Positions 1-6,097 of a stretch of DNA of 6,787 bases are shown in pieces (position 1 is the first letter of the stretch; every line of letters starts with the position of its first letter). Both the position numbers and the translations under genes were made by a program. A model generated the notes under the pieces. The model did not search any database, was not told where the DNA came from, and saw only the letters and a program-made list of their open reading frames with translations. The stretch comes from Candidatus Brocadiaceae bacterium (lineage in GTDB: Bacteria > Planctomycetota > Brocadiia > SM23-32): positions 1 to 6,787 of the forward strand of contig JAUWZH010000144.1 in NCBI GenBank assembly GCA_030615435.1, given 5' to 3'.

Positions 1-1548
1 GGGAAAGACGTAGCCCCGAGGCCTGCCCTTGAGGGCCGGGTCGTGTGAGAGGGACAGGTGGGTCTTCGCCATGCAGATGGGCAGCCTGTCCCAGCCTCGC
101 TTCCTGAACAGCCTGATGTTCCTCCTGGCCTCGGGGGCATACTCCACGGATGCGGCGCCGTAGACCTTGGTGGCGATTGTCTCGATCTTCTCCTCGATGG
201 AGGCATCGTCGGGATAGAGGAGTTTGAACTCGCTCTTCTTCTCGCAGGCCTCCACCAGGGCCTCGGCGACCTCGACGCCGCCTTCGCCGCCCCTGGCCCA
301 GACGTCGCTGACCACCACCTGCTCGGCGCCGGCATCTGCGGCATGCTGGCGGACGACCTCCACTTCGCCCTCGGTGTCGTCGGTGAACTTGTTGATGCAG
401 ACCACGCAGGGCACGCCGAAGAGTTCGATGTTCTCGATGTGTTTCTCAAGGTTTTCGCAGCCCCGTGCGACGGCGTCGAGGTTCTCCTCGGCCAGGCCCG
501 GATCGAGGGGCTTGCCCGGGACGACCTTGAAGTCGCCGCTGTGCATCTTCAGGGCGCGGATGGTGGCAACGAGCAGCACTGCGTTCGGCACGAGGCCGCT
601 GGCGCGGCACTTGATGTCGAAGAACTTCTCCATGCCGATGTCCGCTCCGAAACCGCTCTCGGTCACGACGTAATCGGCGAGCTTGATGGCGATCCTGTCG
701 GCGAGGATGCTCGAGTTGCCGTGGGCGATGTTCGCGAATGGGCCGGTGTGCACGAAAGCGGGGCCGTTCTCCAGGGTCTGCATCAGGGTCGGTTTGAGGG
801 CATCCTTCAGCAGCACCGTCATGGCCCCGGCGCACTTCAGGTCCTCGCAGGTGACCGGCTCGCGCCCGTAGGTGGAACCGACCACACATCGCCCCACCCG
901 CTCGCGGAGGTCCTGTAAGCTGGTGGCGAGCCCGAGGATGGCCATCAGTTCGCTGGCCACGCTGATGTCGAACCCGCTGCGCCGCACGAACCCCTCGGCG
1001 AGGCCGATCACGATCTCCCCCAGCGCCCAGCGGTCGTTGAGGTCCACCACCCGGTTCCAGGAAATGGTATCGGGGTTGATGTTGAGCCGGTTCTTGCGCT
1101 TCAGGGCGTTGTCCAGGAAGGCGGCGGCGAGGTTGTGGGCGATGCTGACCGCGTGGACGTCGCCGGTGAGGTGGAGATTGAAGTCTTCCATCGGCACGAG
1201 CTGGCTGTAGCCTCCGCCCGCTGCCCCGCCCTTGATGCCGAAGACCGGTCCGAGGGACGGCTGACGGATGCATACGAAAGCGTTCTTTCCGATCCGGCAC
1301 AGGGCCTGTGTCGCCCCGATGGTGTTGACCGTCTTGCCCTCTCCGAGGGGGGTGGGCGTGATGGCGGTCACGTCTATGTACTTCCCGTCGGGCCGGTCGG
1401 CGAGGCGCTCGAGGATGGACAGCTTGACCTTGGCCTTGTAATCCCCGTGGAGCTCGAGTTCCTCACGCAGTATGCCGGCTTCACGTGCCACCTGCTCGAT
1501 GGGCCTGAGTTTGGCCTCTTGCGCAATCTCCAGATCGCTTAACACCAT
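1..1548 (-). CDS. fhs: Formate-tetrahydrofolate ligase (formyl-THF synthetase), C-terminus cut off by window edge
   Basis: This enzyme catalyses ATP-dependent condensation of formate with tetrahydrofolate to 10-formyl-THF, the formate-activating step of the methyl branch of the Wood-Ljungdahl pathway, in the cytoplasm. The frame is open for 516 codons from ATG at 1548 to the left edge. The family is usually about 555-560 residues, so roughly 40 C-terminal residues are missing. Seen: the P-loop-like TPTPLGEGKT at residues 64-73, the family signature RQPSLGPVFGIKGGAAGGG at about 95-113, PFANIAHGNSS at 270-280, and NKFTDDTEGE at 386-395, which matches the usual N-[RK]-F-x-x-D-T-E segment. The N-terminal segment SDLEIAQEAK is also typical. 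The start is supported by AGGGGAG a few bases upstream. A terminator-like hairpin lies just before that ribosome binding site. It follows the acs genes on the same strand with a 106-nt gap. Identification is near certain; the frame shows no break. Confidence 0.97.
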   Translation of the reverse strand, partial: MVLSDLEIAQEAKLRPIEQVAREAGILREELELHGDYKAKVKLSILERLADRPDGKYIDVTAITPTPLGEGKTVNTIGATQALCRIGKNAFVCIRQPSLGPVFGIKGGAAGGGYSQLVPMEDFNLHLTGDVHAVSIAHNLAAAFLDNALKRKNRLNINPDTISWNRVVDLNDRWALGEIVIGLAEGFVRRSGFDISVASELMAILGLATSLQDLRERVGRCVVGSTYGREPVTCEDLKCAGAMTVLLKDALKPTLMQTLENGPAFVHTGPFANIAHGNSSILADRIAIKLADYVVTESGFGADIGMEKFFDIKCRASGLVPNAVLLVATIRALKMHSGDFKVVPGKPLDPGLAEENLDAVARGCENLEKHIENIELFGVPCVVCINKFTDDTEGEVEVVRQHAADAGAEQVVVSDVWARGGEGGVEVAEALVEACEKKSEFKLLYPDDASIEEKIETIATKVYGAASVEYAPEARRNIRLFRKRGWDRLPICMAKTHLSLSHDPALKGRPRGYVFP

Positions 1549-1560
1549 CCACTCTCCCCT
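1549..1560 (-). promoter_or_regulatory. Ribosome binding site of fhs
   Basis: AGGGGAGA (1560-1553) lies just upstream of the ATG at 1548 and supports that start. It follows almost immediately after the U-rich tail of the terminator-like hairpin. That leaves no room for a promoter between hairpin and gene, so any transcript translated into Fhs must read through the hairpin. Confidence 0.7.
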
Positions 1561-1562
1561 AC

Positions 1563-1592
1563 AGAAAAGAAAACCGGAGTCACAGCCCCGGC
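1563..1592 (-). terminator. Terminator-like hairpin with U-rich tail, upstream of fhs (possible attenuator)
   Basis: On the minus strand the stem arms are GCCGGGG (1592-1586) and CTCCGGT (1579-1573), with loop CTGTGA (1585-1580). The core is six pairs, one of them G-U, with a further G-U pair outside. The tail TTTTCTTTTCT (1573-1563) follows directly and stands out in such GC-rich DNA. This is the layout of an intrinsic terminator. It could end the acs-DUF3786 transcript, but it sits only about 15 nt before the fhs start, so partial read-through or regulated attenuation is the more natural reading if fhs has no other promoter. The stem is short; strength was not calculated. Confidence 0.6.
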
Positions 1593-1598
1593 CCGAGG
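1586..1598 (-). promoter_or_regulatory. Possible antiterminator hairpin overlapping the fhs leader terminator
   Basis: CCTCG (1598-1594), loop GGC, CGGGG (1590-1586) can form a five-pair stem including one U-G pair. It uses the same CGGGG bases as the 5' arm of the terminator-like hairpin, so the two structures exclude each other. This is the geometry of an antiterminator. In GC-rich DNA such alternatives arise easily by chance, so this is tentative. Confidence 0.25.
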
Positions 1599-1613
1599 TT
1601 CCAACCGCTTCGC

Positions 1614-1636
1614 CCGCCGAGACAGCGTCCCGGCGG
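1614..1636 (-). other. Stable hairpin 3' of the DUF3786 gene
   Basis: On the minus strand, CCGCCG (1636-1631) pairs with CGGCGG (1619-1614). After one mismatch, GAC (1629-1627) pairs with GTC (1623-1621), leaving the loop GCT. No U-tract follows, so it is not a classical intrinsic terminator. It lies 18 nt past the DUF3786 stop codon and could protect the 3' end of the upstream message or form part of a longer fhs leader structure. Function is inferred only. Confidence 0.45.
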
Positions 1637-1654
1637 CGGCGATGTATATCCTCT

Positions 1655-2311
1655 TCACTGTCTCCGCTCCCGGCCCTTTCGGCCACACGGATCCCCGCCC
1701 TGAAGCGCCGAGACGAGCTTTCCGCCCACCACCGTGAGGCTCTCAGCGCTCAAGAGCCGCAGCGCGTTGTCCGGGAAAAGCACGTTGCAGGCGGGCGGGA
1801 AATCCTCGTCCCCTTCGTGTCGAACCACCTGAATCTCGAACCTGGGGAAAAACCGGAACAGATAGCTCAGCGGGCGCCCGCTGCCGCGCGTGCCGAGGCA
1901 CCGCTCTGCGGCGGCGACGAATTCCGCCTCGCTCCTGCCGACCCCGCGGTTCAGGGCCTCGGTCACCCGCGCCTCAAAGGGCCGCAGATAACCCCTCACC
2001 TCTGGAAAGTCGGCGAAGGACAGGAACCGCGTGGGCGGCCCGACCGGTTCGCCGCTCAGGTAGTCCAGGGCGAGTATCTGCCAGACCACGCCCACTTCCC
2101 TCCCCTCCGGCAGCAGCACCATGGAAAAAGGATCAAGCCTTATGGCGAGGCGCCAGCACAGGCAGGCGAGCTCCATCCCCCCCTCCTCGGTGAGCTCCGC
2201 CCCGAGCGCGGCGAGACGCTCGGGGTCGAAGCCCCGGCGCAACTGCTCGATTGCGAGCTCCAGAGCGCCTTCGTAACGCTCCTTGTCAGAGCGCGGGGGG
2301 AGAATATTCAT
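1655..2311 (-). CDS. DUF3786 domain-containing protein, function unknown
   Basis: A 218-residue soluble protein with no signal peptide or membrane segment evident. I recognise it as DUF3786 from its overall pattern. A helical N-terminal part (about 10-65) is followed by WQILALDYLSGEP (77-89), the segment LSFADFP (97-103) where the family commonly has a phrase like 'ISFRELPGG', then FRFFPRFEIQVVRHEGDEDF (152-171) and NVLFPDNALRLLSAESL (176-192). No enzymatic role is established for the family to my knowledge; from memory it occurs in anaerobes and is often near corrinoid or Wood-Ljungdahl genes. Five cysteines (50, 52, 138, 175, 209) do not make a clear iron-sulfur motif. The last ten or so residues are a basic tail. 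The ATG at 2311 is the only reasonable start: an in-frame TGA lies about 12 codons upstream with no ATG or GTG between. The ribosome binding site is weak (GGGAAG abutting the start). Its place between acsE and fhs suggests a role linked to methyl transfer or the corrinoid protein, but this is inference. Confidence 0.8.
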   Translation of the reverse strand: MNILPPRSDKERYEGALELAIEQLRRGFDPERLAALGAELTEEGGMELACLCWRLAIRLDPFSMVLLPEGREVGVVWQILALDYLSGEPVGPPTRFLSFADFPEVRGYLRPFEARVTEALNRGVGRSEAEFVAAAERCLGTRGSGRPLSYLFRFFPRFEIQVVRHEGDEDFPPACNVLFPDNALRLLSAESLTVVGGKLVSALQGGDPCGRKGRERRQ

Positions 2312-2367
2312 CTTCCCGAATCCTGCCAGGTCGTCAGTCTGGCCTCAGGCAAGAACCACCTCCAGCC

Positions 2368-2395
2368 ATGGGGAGATCGCGTCCCCCGATCCCAT
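2368..2395 (-). other. Hairpin in the acsE-DUF3786 intergenic gap
   Basis: On the minus strand, ATGGG (2395-2391) and ATCG (2390-2387) pair with CGAT (2379-2376) and CCCAT (2372-2368). That is nine pairs, with a three-base bulge (2375-2373) on the 3' side and a loop of GGGGACG. No U-tract follows. The 124-nt gap (2312-2435) otherwise shows no gene, and no clear promoter was recognised. The hairpin could mark a processing or stability boundary between the tightly packed acs genes and the DUF3786 gene. Confidence 0.4.
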
Positions 2396-2435
2396 CCAGC
2401 CGTCACCGACAGATGCCGCAGCGAGACGCCGGGAG

Positions 2436-3227
2436 TTACCTGCTCCTGAGGTAGGCAGAGACGTAGTCATCGCAGTAGATTTGCTTTTCCATCAGCAGTT
2501 CCGCCGTGATCGCCGCCTCCATCAGGTCGCGGTCAGTCGCGTCCATTATGGCCCCGTCCAGGCCGGCTGAGATCGCCATTGCGAGGAAGATGCGGTTGAT
2601 CAGGTGCGTCTCGCGACAGCTCTGGCTCACGTTGGAAAGGCCGATGAGGAACTTCGGCGGCGGATCGCTCAGGAGCTTCAACTGCCGGATGGCCTCCATC
2701 ACGTGCTCGGGGCCTTTGGGCGCGACGTTCACCGGCAGAATGACAGGATCAATGTAGAGGTCGGGAATGCCCATCCCGGCCTCCATCGCCTTGGTGACGA
2801 TGGTGGCGCCCATGGCAACCCTGCCGTCCACGTCGGCGGGCACGCCCCTGGCGTCAATGGTGAGAGCGATGAGCCGGGAGTTCGTTTCCACGGCGAGCGC
2901 GGTGTATTTCTCCAGCTCCTCCTCGGTGGCCTTCGTGGAGTTGATGAGGCGCGGGTTCTCGCACGCCCTCAGGGCCTCCTGCATCACGTCGAACTTCGGG
3001 GTGTCAATGCACAGGGTCTTGTCCGTGACCTCCTGGACGGTTTCGATCAGCCAGAGCATGTTGTCCGTGGCCTTGCCCCTGGTAGGGCCGACATTGATGT
3101 CGAGGGCGTCGGCGCCGGCCTCGATCTGCCTCTCGGCCACCTGATGGATGATCGCCTTGTCCTTGTTCTCGATGGCCCTCCTGACGTTCCTGAACATCCC
3201 GTTTATACGCTCGCCGATCACAAGCAT
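2436..3227 (-). CDS. acsE: 5-methyltetrahydrofolate:corrinoid/iron-sulfur protein methyltransferase
   Basis: This enzyme moves the methyl group of methyl-THF to the Co(I) corrinoid of the AcsCD protein, joining the methyl and carbonyl branches of the Wood-Ljungdahl pathway. The 263-residue product has the length of the Moorella enzyme (about 262) and the pterin-binding TIM-barrel fold of the family. It begins MLVIGERINGMF, and Moorella numbering holds almost throughout: Asp75 in LCIDT, Asn96 in LINST, Asp160 in YIDP and Asn199 in GLSNVSQ are all present, covering the residues known for pterin binding and methyl activation. The end AELLMEKQIYCDDYV is also typical. The start is the ATG at 3227, preceded by AGGAGG with a 7-nt spacer. 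A longer reading from 3332 would add 35 residues that are only a shadow of acsD. It starts 13 nt after the acsD stop, so it is in the same operon. Confidence 0.97.
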   Translation of the reverse strand: MLVIGERINGMFRNVRRAIENKDKAIIHQVAERQIEAGADALDINVGPTRGKATDNMLWLIETVQEVTDKTLCIDTPKFDVMQEALRACENPRLINSTKATEEELEKYTALAVETNSRLIALTIDARGVPADVDGRVAMGATIVTKAMEAGMGIPDLYIDPVILPVNVAPKGPEHVMEAIRQLKLLSDPPPKFLIGLSNVSQSCRETHLINRIFLAMAISAGLDGAIMDATDRDLMEAAITAELLMEKQIYCDDYVSAYLRSR

Positions 3228-3234
3228 TCCACGC

Positions 3235-3240
3235 CCTCCT
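3235..3240 (-). promoter_or_regulatory. Ribosome binding site of acsE
   Basis: A perfect AGGAGG directly abuts the acsD stop codon (TGA, 3243-3241) and sits 7 nt before the acsE ATG at 3227. It decides the acsE start against the longer upstream reading and is the strongest ribosome binding site in the window. Confidence 0.85.
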
Positions 3241-4209
3241 TCACTGTGCTTTGGGCCAGATACGGTCCAGGGCCTCTCTGAGCTGTGCGAGCGCCTCCGG
3301 GTTGCGCAGCACGAACAGCTCGCCCCCGGCATCGAGCAGACCGAGCGCCGTCGCCGCCTCCCAGAGGGGGGCTCTTGCCCGGACCGAACCCCAGCTCGGC
3401 TCCTCCTCCTCGGGGGTCTTTGCCTCCTTCACGCGGCAGGTCTCCTCGCCGACGGTGAGCACGAAAGGCTGCTGGAGCAACTTATCGCCTGACAACCCCG
3501 CCAGGCGGGCACGCTCCATTACGGAGTAAATGTAGATCATCCCGAAGCCGAGCGCCCCGGTGGTGGGATACATCACGATGTCCTCCACGGACACCCCCAC
3601 GTCCTCGAGCAGGATGTTGACCTGCTTGCTGAGGTTGATGTCGCAAGGGGCCTCGCCGATGATCTTGTGGCCGTCGGCCAGGCAGGCCGCTGCCAGGGTC
3701 CGATAATCCTTCTCCTTCGCCGTCCCCATGAGGCAGTTCTCGCCGCTGGCCACCTGCGCGCACCTCGGCAGCACGACGTTGTCCACCTCCGGGTCATCCA
3801 CCCCCCAGATAATGAGGGGCAGGCCGCAGTTCTCCAGCACCCTCTTGACGTCGTCGGCGCACTGGTCGGCCGAACGCCCTCCCTCATCGGGGTGGGCGGC
3901 GCGCAGGCGCAGGCAGACCATGTCCGCGCCCCACTCCTCGCACTTCGCGGCCCATTTGCCGACGTCCTGCGACAGGCCTTCGAGGTGTCTTTTCACCTCG
4001 GGCGGCCACCCCTCCACTCCCGCGTTGGAGACCTCCATCGCAATGGCCGGCGGGTTCGGGAACTCGGCCTCGAACCCCGCCAGGGGCAGTCCGGTGTCGC
4101 CCCCGATCGTAACGGTGCGCGAGCGCGTGCCGCCCTCACCGGAGGTCGCTCCGATGGTGACCTCGTTGATCGCCGCGCTAAAACTTTCCTTGACCGATGG
4201 CACAGGCAT
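3241..4209 (-). CDS. acsD: Corrinoid/iron-sulfur protein small subunit (acetyl-CoA decarbonylase/synthase delta subunit)
   Basis: The small subunit pairs one-to-one with AcsC to form the protein that carries the methyl group on cobalt between AcsE and acetyl-CoA synthase. The 322 residues match the usual bacterial length (about 310-325). It is a TIM-barrel protein without its own iron-sulfur cluster. Recognised segments: TIGGDTGLPL at 34-43 followed by EAEFPNPPAIAMEV (47-60), WGADMVCLRL (93-102), PLIIWGVDDPEVD (131-143), GEAPCDINLSKQVNILL (185-201), and VMYPTTGALGFGMIYIYSVM (212-231). The C-terminal part contains an acidic loop (PEEEEPSWG, 266-274) and ends with a helical segment (GELFVLRNPEAL). 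The ATG at 4209 lies 3 nt after the acsV stop with AGGAGA 6 nt upstream inside acsV, so translation is probably coupled. Identification is near certain. Confidence 0.96.
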   Translation of the reverse strand: MPVPSVKESFSAAINEVTIGATSGEGGTRSRTVTIGGDTGLPLAGFEAEFPNPPAIAMEVSNAGVEGWPPEVKRHLEGLSQDVGKWAAKCEEWGADMVCLRLRAAHPDEGGRSADQCADDVKRVLENCGLPLIIWGVDDPEVDNVVLPRCAQVASGENCLMGTAKEKDYRTLAAACLADGHKIIGEAPCDINLSKQVNILLEDVGVSVEDIVMYPTTGALGFGMIYIYSVMERARLAGLSGDKLLQQPFVLTVGEETCRVKEAKTPEEEEPSWGSVRARAPLWEAATALGLLDAGGELFVLRNPEALAQLREALDRIWPKAQ

Positions 4210-4212
4210 CTC

Positions 4213-6096
4213 TCATCTCCTATCACTCGATGCGCCGCTGCGAAGGCCGCCATTGCCGGATACAGAAGGGAACTTCTCCGCATCCGTGTGGGGCAGGAAA
4301 CAGGCTGCAACGAACTCGTCCATGTAATCGGGATGGGTGGAGAGTTCCAGGTAAGTCATCCGCCGCGCTATGGCCTCCACCGCCGCGTAGCTGTCTTCGC
4401 TTGAGGCCACCATCATGGCGCCTTCCAGGGACGTATTGCCCACGAACTCGATCCTGTCCCGCTCCACATCCGGCAGCAGGCCGATCCTGACGGCATTCTC
4501 CACGTTGATCTTGTCGCCGAATCCGCCGGCGAGCATGATATTCTCGATGGCCGACCAATCAAGCTCCAGGCTTTCCAGCAGGACTGTGGCCGCCGCGTAT
4601 ATGGCGCCCTTGGCGCGCACGAGGTTCTCAACGTCGCCCTGAGTCAGCACGATGTCCTTGCCGCCGGATGCCTCCTCGCCGGGCACCAGGAGGTATTCCA
4701 GGCGCGCGCCACCTTCAGCGGGGTGCAGGCGATCCGACGAGCCCTCCTGGAACCTGCCGGTCCTGTCAACCACGCCCTGTTCGAGAAGCACCGCGAGCAG
4801 GTCTATGTAGCCGCTTCCGCAGATGCCGAGGGGAGGCTCACCGTCAATGGTCCGCCAGCGCACACCGTCCTCGTACCACACCCCGTCAATGGCTCCCGGC
4901 ATCGCCCGGGTGCCCGAGGCGCTCCCCTCCCCCTCGAATGCCGGCCCGGCCGACGCGCTGCAACACATCATGAACTCGCTGGAGCCGATTACTATCTCCC
5001 CATTGGTTCCGAGGTCCACGAGCATGCGCAGGCCAGCCTCCTCCGAGAGGCCGGTGGCGAGGACGCCCGCCGTGATGTCCCCACCCACGTAGGAGCTCAC
5101 CGAGGGAAGGCAGAACAGCCGGCCCTGCGGGTTGACCTCCAGGCCTACGTCGGCTGCGGGGATGGGCGGAAGGTGATAGCTGCACCCCACGTATGGCTCC
5201 CGCCGGATCCAGATGGGATGGAGCCCCAGCAGCAGATGGATCATCGTGGTGTTGCCGCTGGCAACAACGGCGCAGACGTCTTCCCGCGCCAGTCCCGAGG
5301 CCCTCACCAGCGCGGCGAGCAGCCGGTTCACGTCCCCGACCACGAGGCTCTGCATCCGCTCCAGACCTCCCTCATCGCCCTGGCAGTGAATGATGCGGGT
5401 GATGACGTCCGGCCCGTAGGAGATCTGGCTGTTGTAGCAAGAAGCCTGCCACTTGCTTCCCGGTGCAAGCAGGCGGGCCTTCAGGGCAGTCGTGCCGACG
5501 TCCACGACGAGCACGCAAGGGCGCACGCTCCTGCCGTTGCCGACGTTCAGGACGCTCCCGCCGGTGGGGGTCACCGTCACGGTGACCTGCGGTTTCCACC
5601 CGACCTCCCGCAGCACGCATGGCAGGCCCCTGAGCACGCCCACGGGCACCTCGTAGTGGCCCTTGCGCCACTGCCGCAGGCCCCGCAGGAGCCGGTCGTG
5701 GTCCGCAACGTTGTCTTCGAGGCTGGGCGGAGGCAGTTCGAGGCCGATCCTCTTGAGGAGCGATTCGGGCGGCGGGGAATCCTCCGGCAGCGCTTCCACC
5801 TCGCGAGTGGTCACCTCCTCGGCGACCTCGCGGCTGGCCTCCGGCACGAAGACGCCGACGTCAGACTCCAGCACGAGGGACCTGCACGCCAGGTCCTCCC
5901 CTTCCTCCAGGTCGAAACGCGTGCTCAGCCGGGTGAGCTCTCCGCTCTCGACGTGCACGATACAGCGCCCGCACGCACCGCGGCCGCCGCAGTCGCTGCG
6001 GACGCGTACCCCTGCCCTCGTGGCCGCCTCCAGCAAGCTCGTGCCGGGGGGGACCTCGACGCTGGCATCGCCTGGCCGGAAACTTACGCGCGGCAT
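4213..6096 (-). CDS. acsV: Reductive activator of the corrinoid/iron-sulfur protein (RACo type; 2Fe-2S plus ASKHA ATPase domain)
   Basis: RACo-type proteins use ATP hydrolysis to drive electrons uphill and return accidentally oxidised Co(II) corrinoid of AcsCD to active Co(I). The 627-residue length fits the family (about 600-650). An N-terminal plant-type 2Fe-2S ferredoxin domain (about 1-85) has cysteines 36, 42, 45 and 71 in the C-x5-C-x2-C-xn-C pattern. A Pro/Glu-rich linker (about 90-150) follows. The C-terminal part is an acetate/sugar kinase-Hsp70-actin fold (DUF4445 region): phosphate-binding VVDVGTTALKARLL (197-210), VASGNTTM (278-285), VDLGTNGEI (360-368), SASAGPAFEGEG (380-391), and adenosine-binding LAGGFGDK (522-529). 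After the usual FLPHTD...FPSV ending there is a short Gly/Ser/Arg-rich tail. The ATG at 6096 lies one base after the acsC stop; the ribosome binding site is the weaker GGTGGGG. It is also known as orf7 of acs clusters. Confidence 0.93.
   Translation of the reverse strand: MPRVSFRPGDASVEVPPGTSLLEAATRAGVRVRSDCGGRGACGRCIVHVESGELTRLSTRFDLEEGEDLACRSLVLESDVGVFVPEASREVAEEVTTREVEALPEDSPPPESLLKRIGLELPPPSLEDNVADHDRLLRGLRQWRKGHYEVPVGVLRGLPCVLREVGWKPQVTVTVTPTGGSVLNVGNGRSVRPCVLVVDVGTTALKARLLAPGSKWQASCYNSQISYGPDVITRIIHCQGDEGGLERMQSLVVGDVNRLLAALVRASGLAREDVCAVVASGNTTMIHLLLGLHPIWIRREPYVGCSYHLPPIPAADVGLEVNPQGRLFCLPSVSSYVGGDITAGVLATGLSEEAGLRMLVDLGTNGEIVIGSSEFMMCCSASAGPAFEGEGSASGTRAMPGAIDGVWYEDGVRWRTIDGEPPLGICGSGYIDLLAVLLEQGVVDRTGRFQEGSSDRLHPAEGGARLEYLLVPGEEASGGKDIVLTQGDVENLVRAKGAIYAAATVLLESLELDWSAIENIMLAGGFGDKINVENAVRIGLLPDVERDRIEFVGNTSLEGAMMVASSEDSYAAVEAIARRMTYLELSTHPDYMDEFVAACFLPHTDAEKFPSVSGNGGLRSGASSDRR
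4216..4221 (-). promoter_or_regulatory. Ribosome binding site of acsD, inside acsV
   Basis: AGGAGA lies in the last codons of acsV, directly before its TGA (4215-4213), and 6 nt before the acsD ATG at 4209. The layout stop-GAG-start favours re-initiation by the same ribosomes. Confidence 0.75.
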
Positions 6097-6097
6097 C

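Noticed and set aside
58..918. Plus-strand open frame of 286 codons and a minus-strand frame at 446-1300 within fhs
   Set aside because: Both overlap the unbroken, motif-rich Fhs frame. Their products look like composition shadows (Arg/Gly/Pro-rich or Leu/Ala/Gly-rich) with no recognisable domain.
1643..1648. TATACA as a -10 promoter element for fhs (minus strand)
   Set aside because: No TTGACA-like element is found at 16-18 nt upstream; a lone hexamer is not enough. Alternative sigma factors cannot be excluded.
1549..1654. Tetrahydrofolate or other known riboswitch ahead of fhs
   Set aside because: A folate-linked switch would make sense here, but I could not match the leader to the conserved core of the THF riboswitch or to cobalamin, SAM or T-box elements; only generic hairpins are seen.
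1472..2449. Plus-strand open frame of 325 codons over the DUF3786 gene
   Set aside because: It lies antisense to a recognised gene, runs into fhs and through both intergenic gaps, and has no recognisable domain.
2604..3281. Plus-strand open frame of 225 codons over acsE
   Set aside because: It is a shadow of acsE, which has all expected active-site residues on the other strand.
3228..3332. Longer acsE start at 3332
   Set aside because: The extra 35 residues are an out-of-frame reading of acsD, and a perfect AGGAGG precedes the ATG at 3227, where family homology begins.
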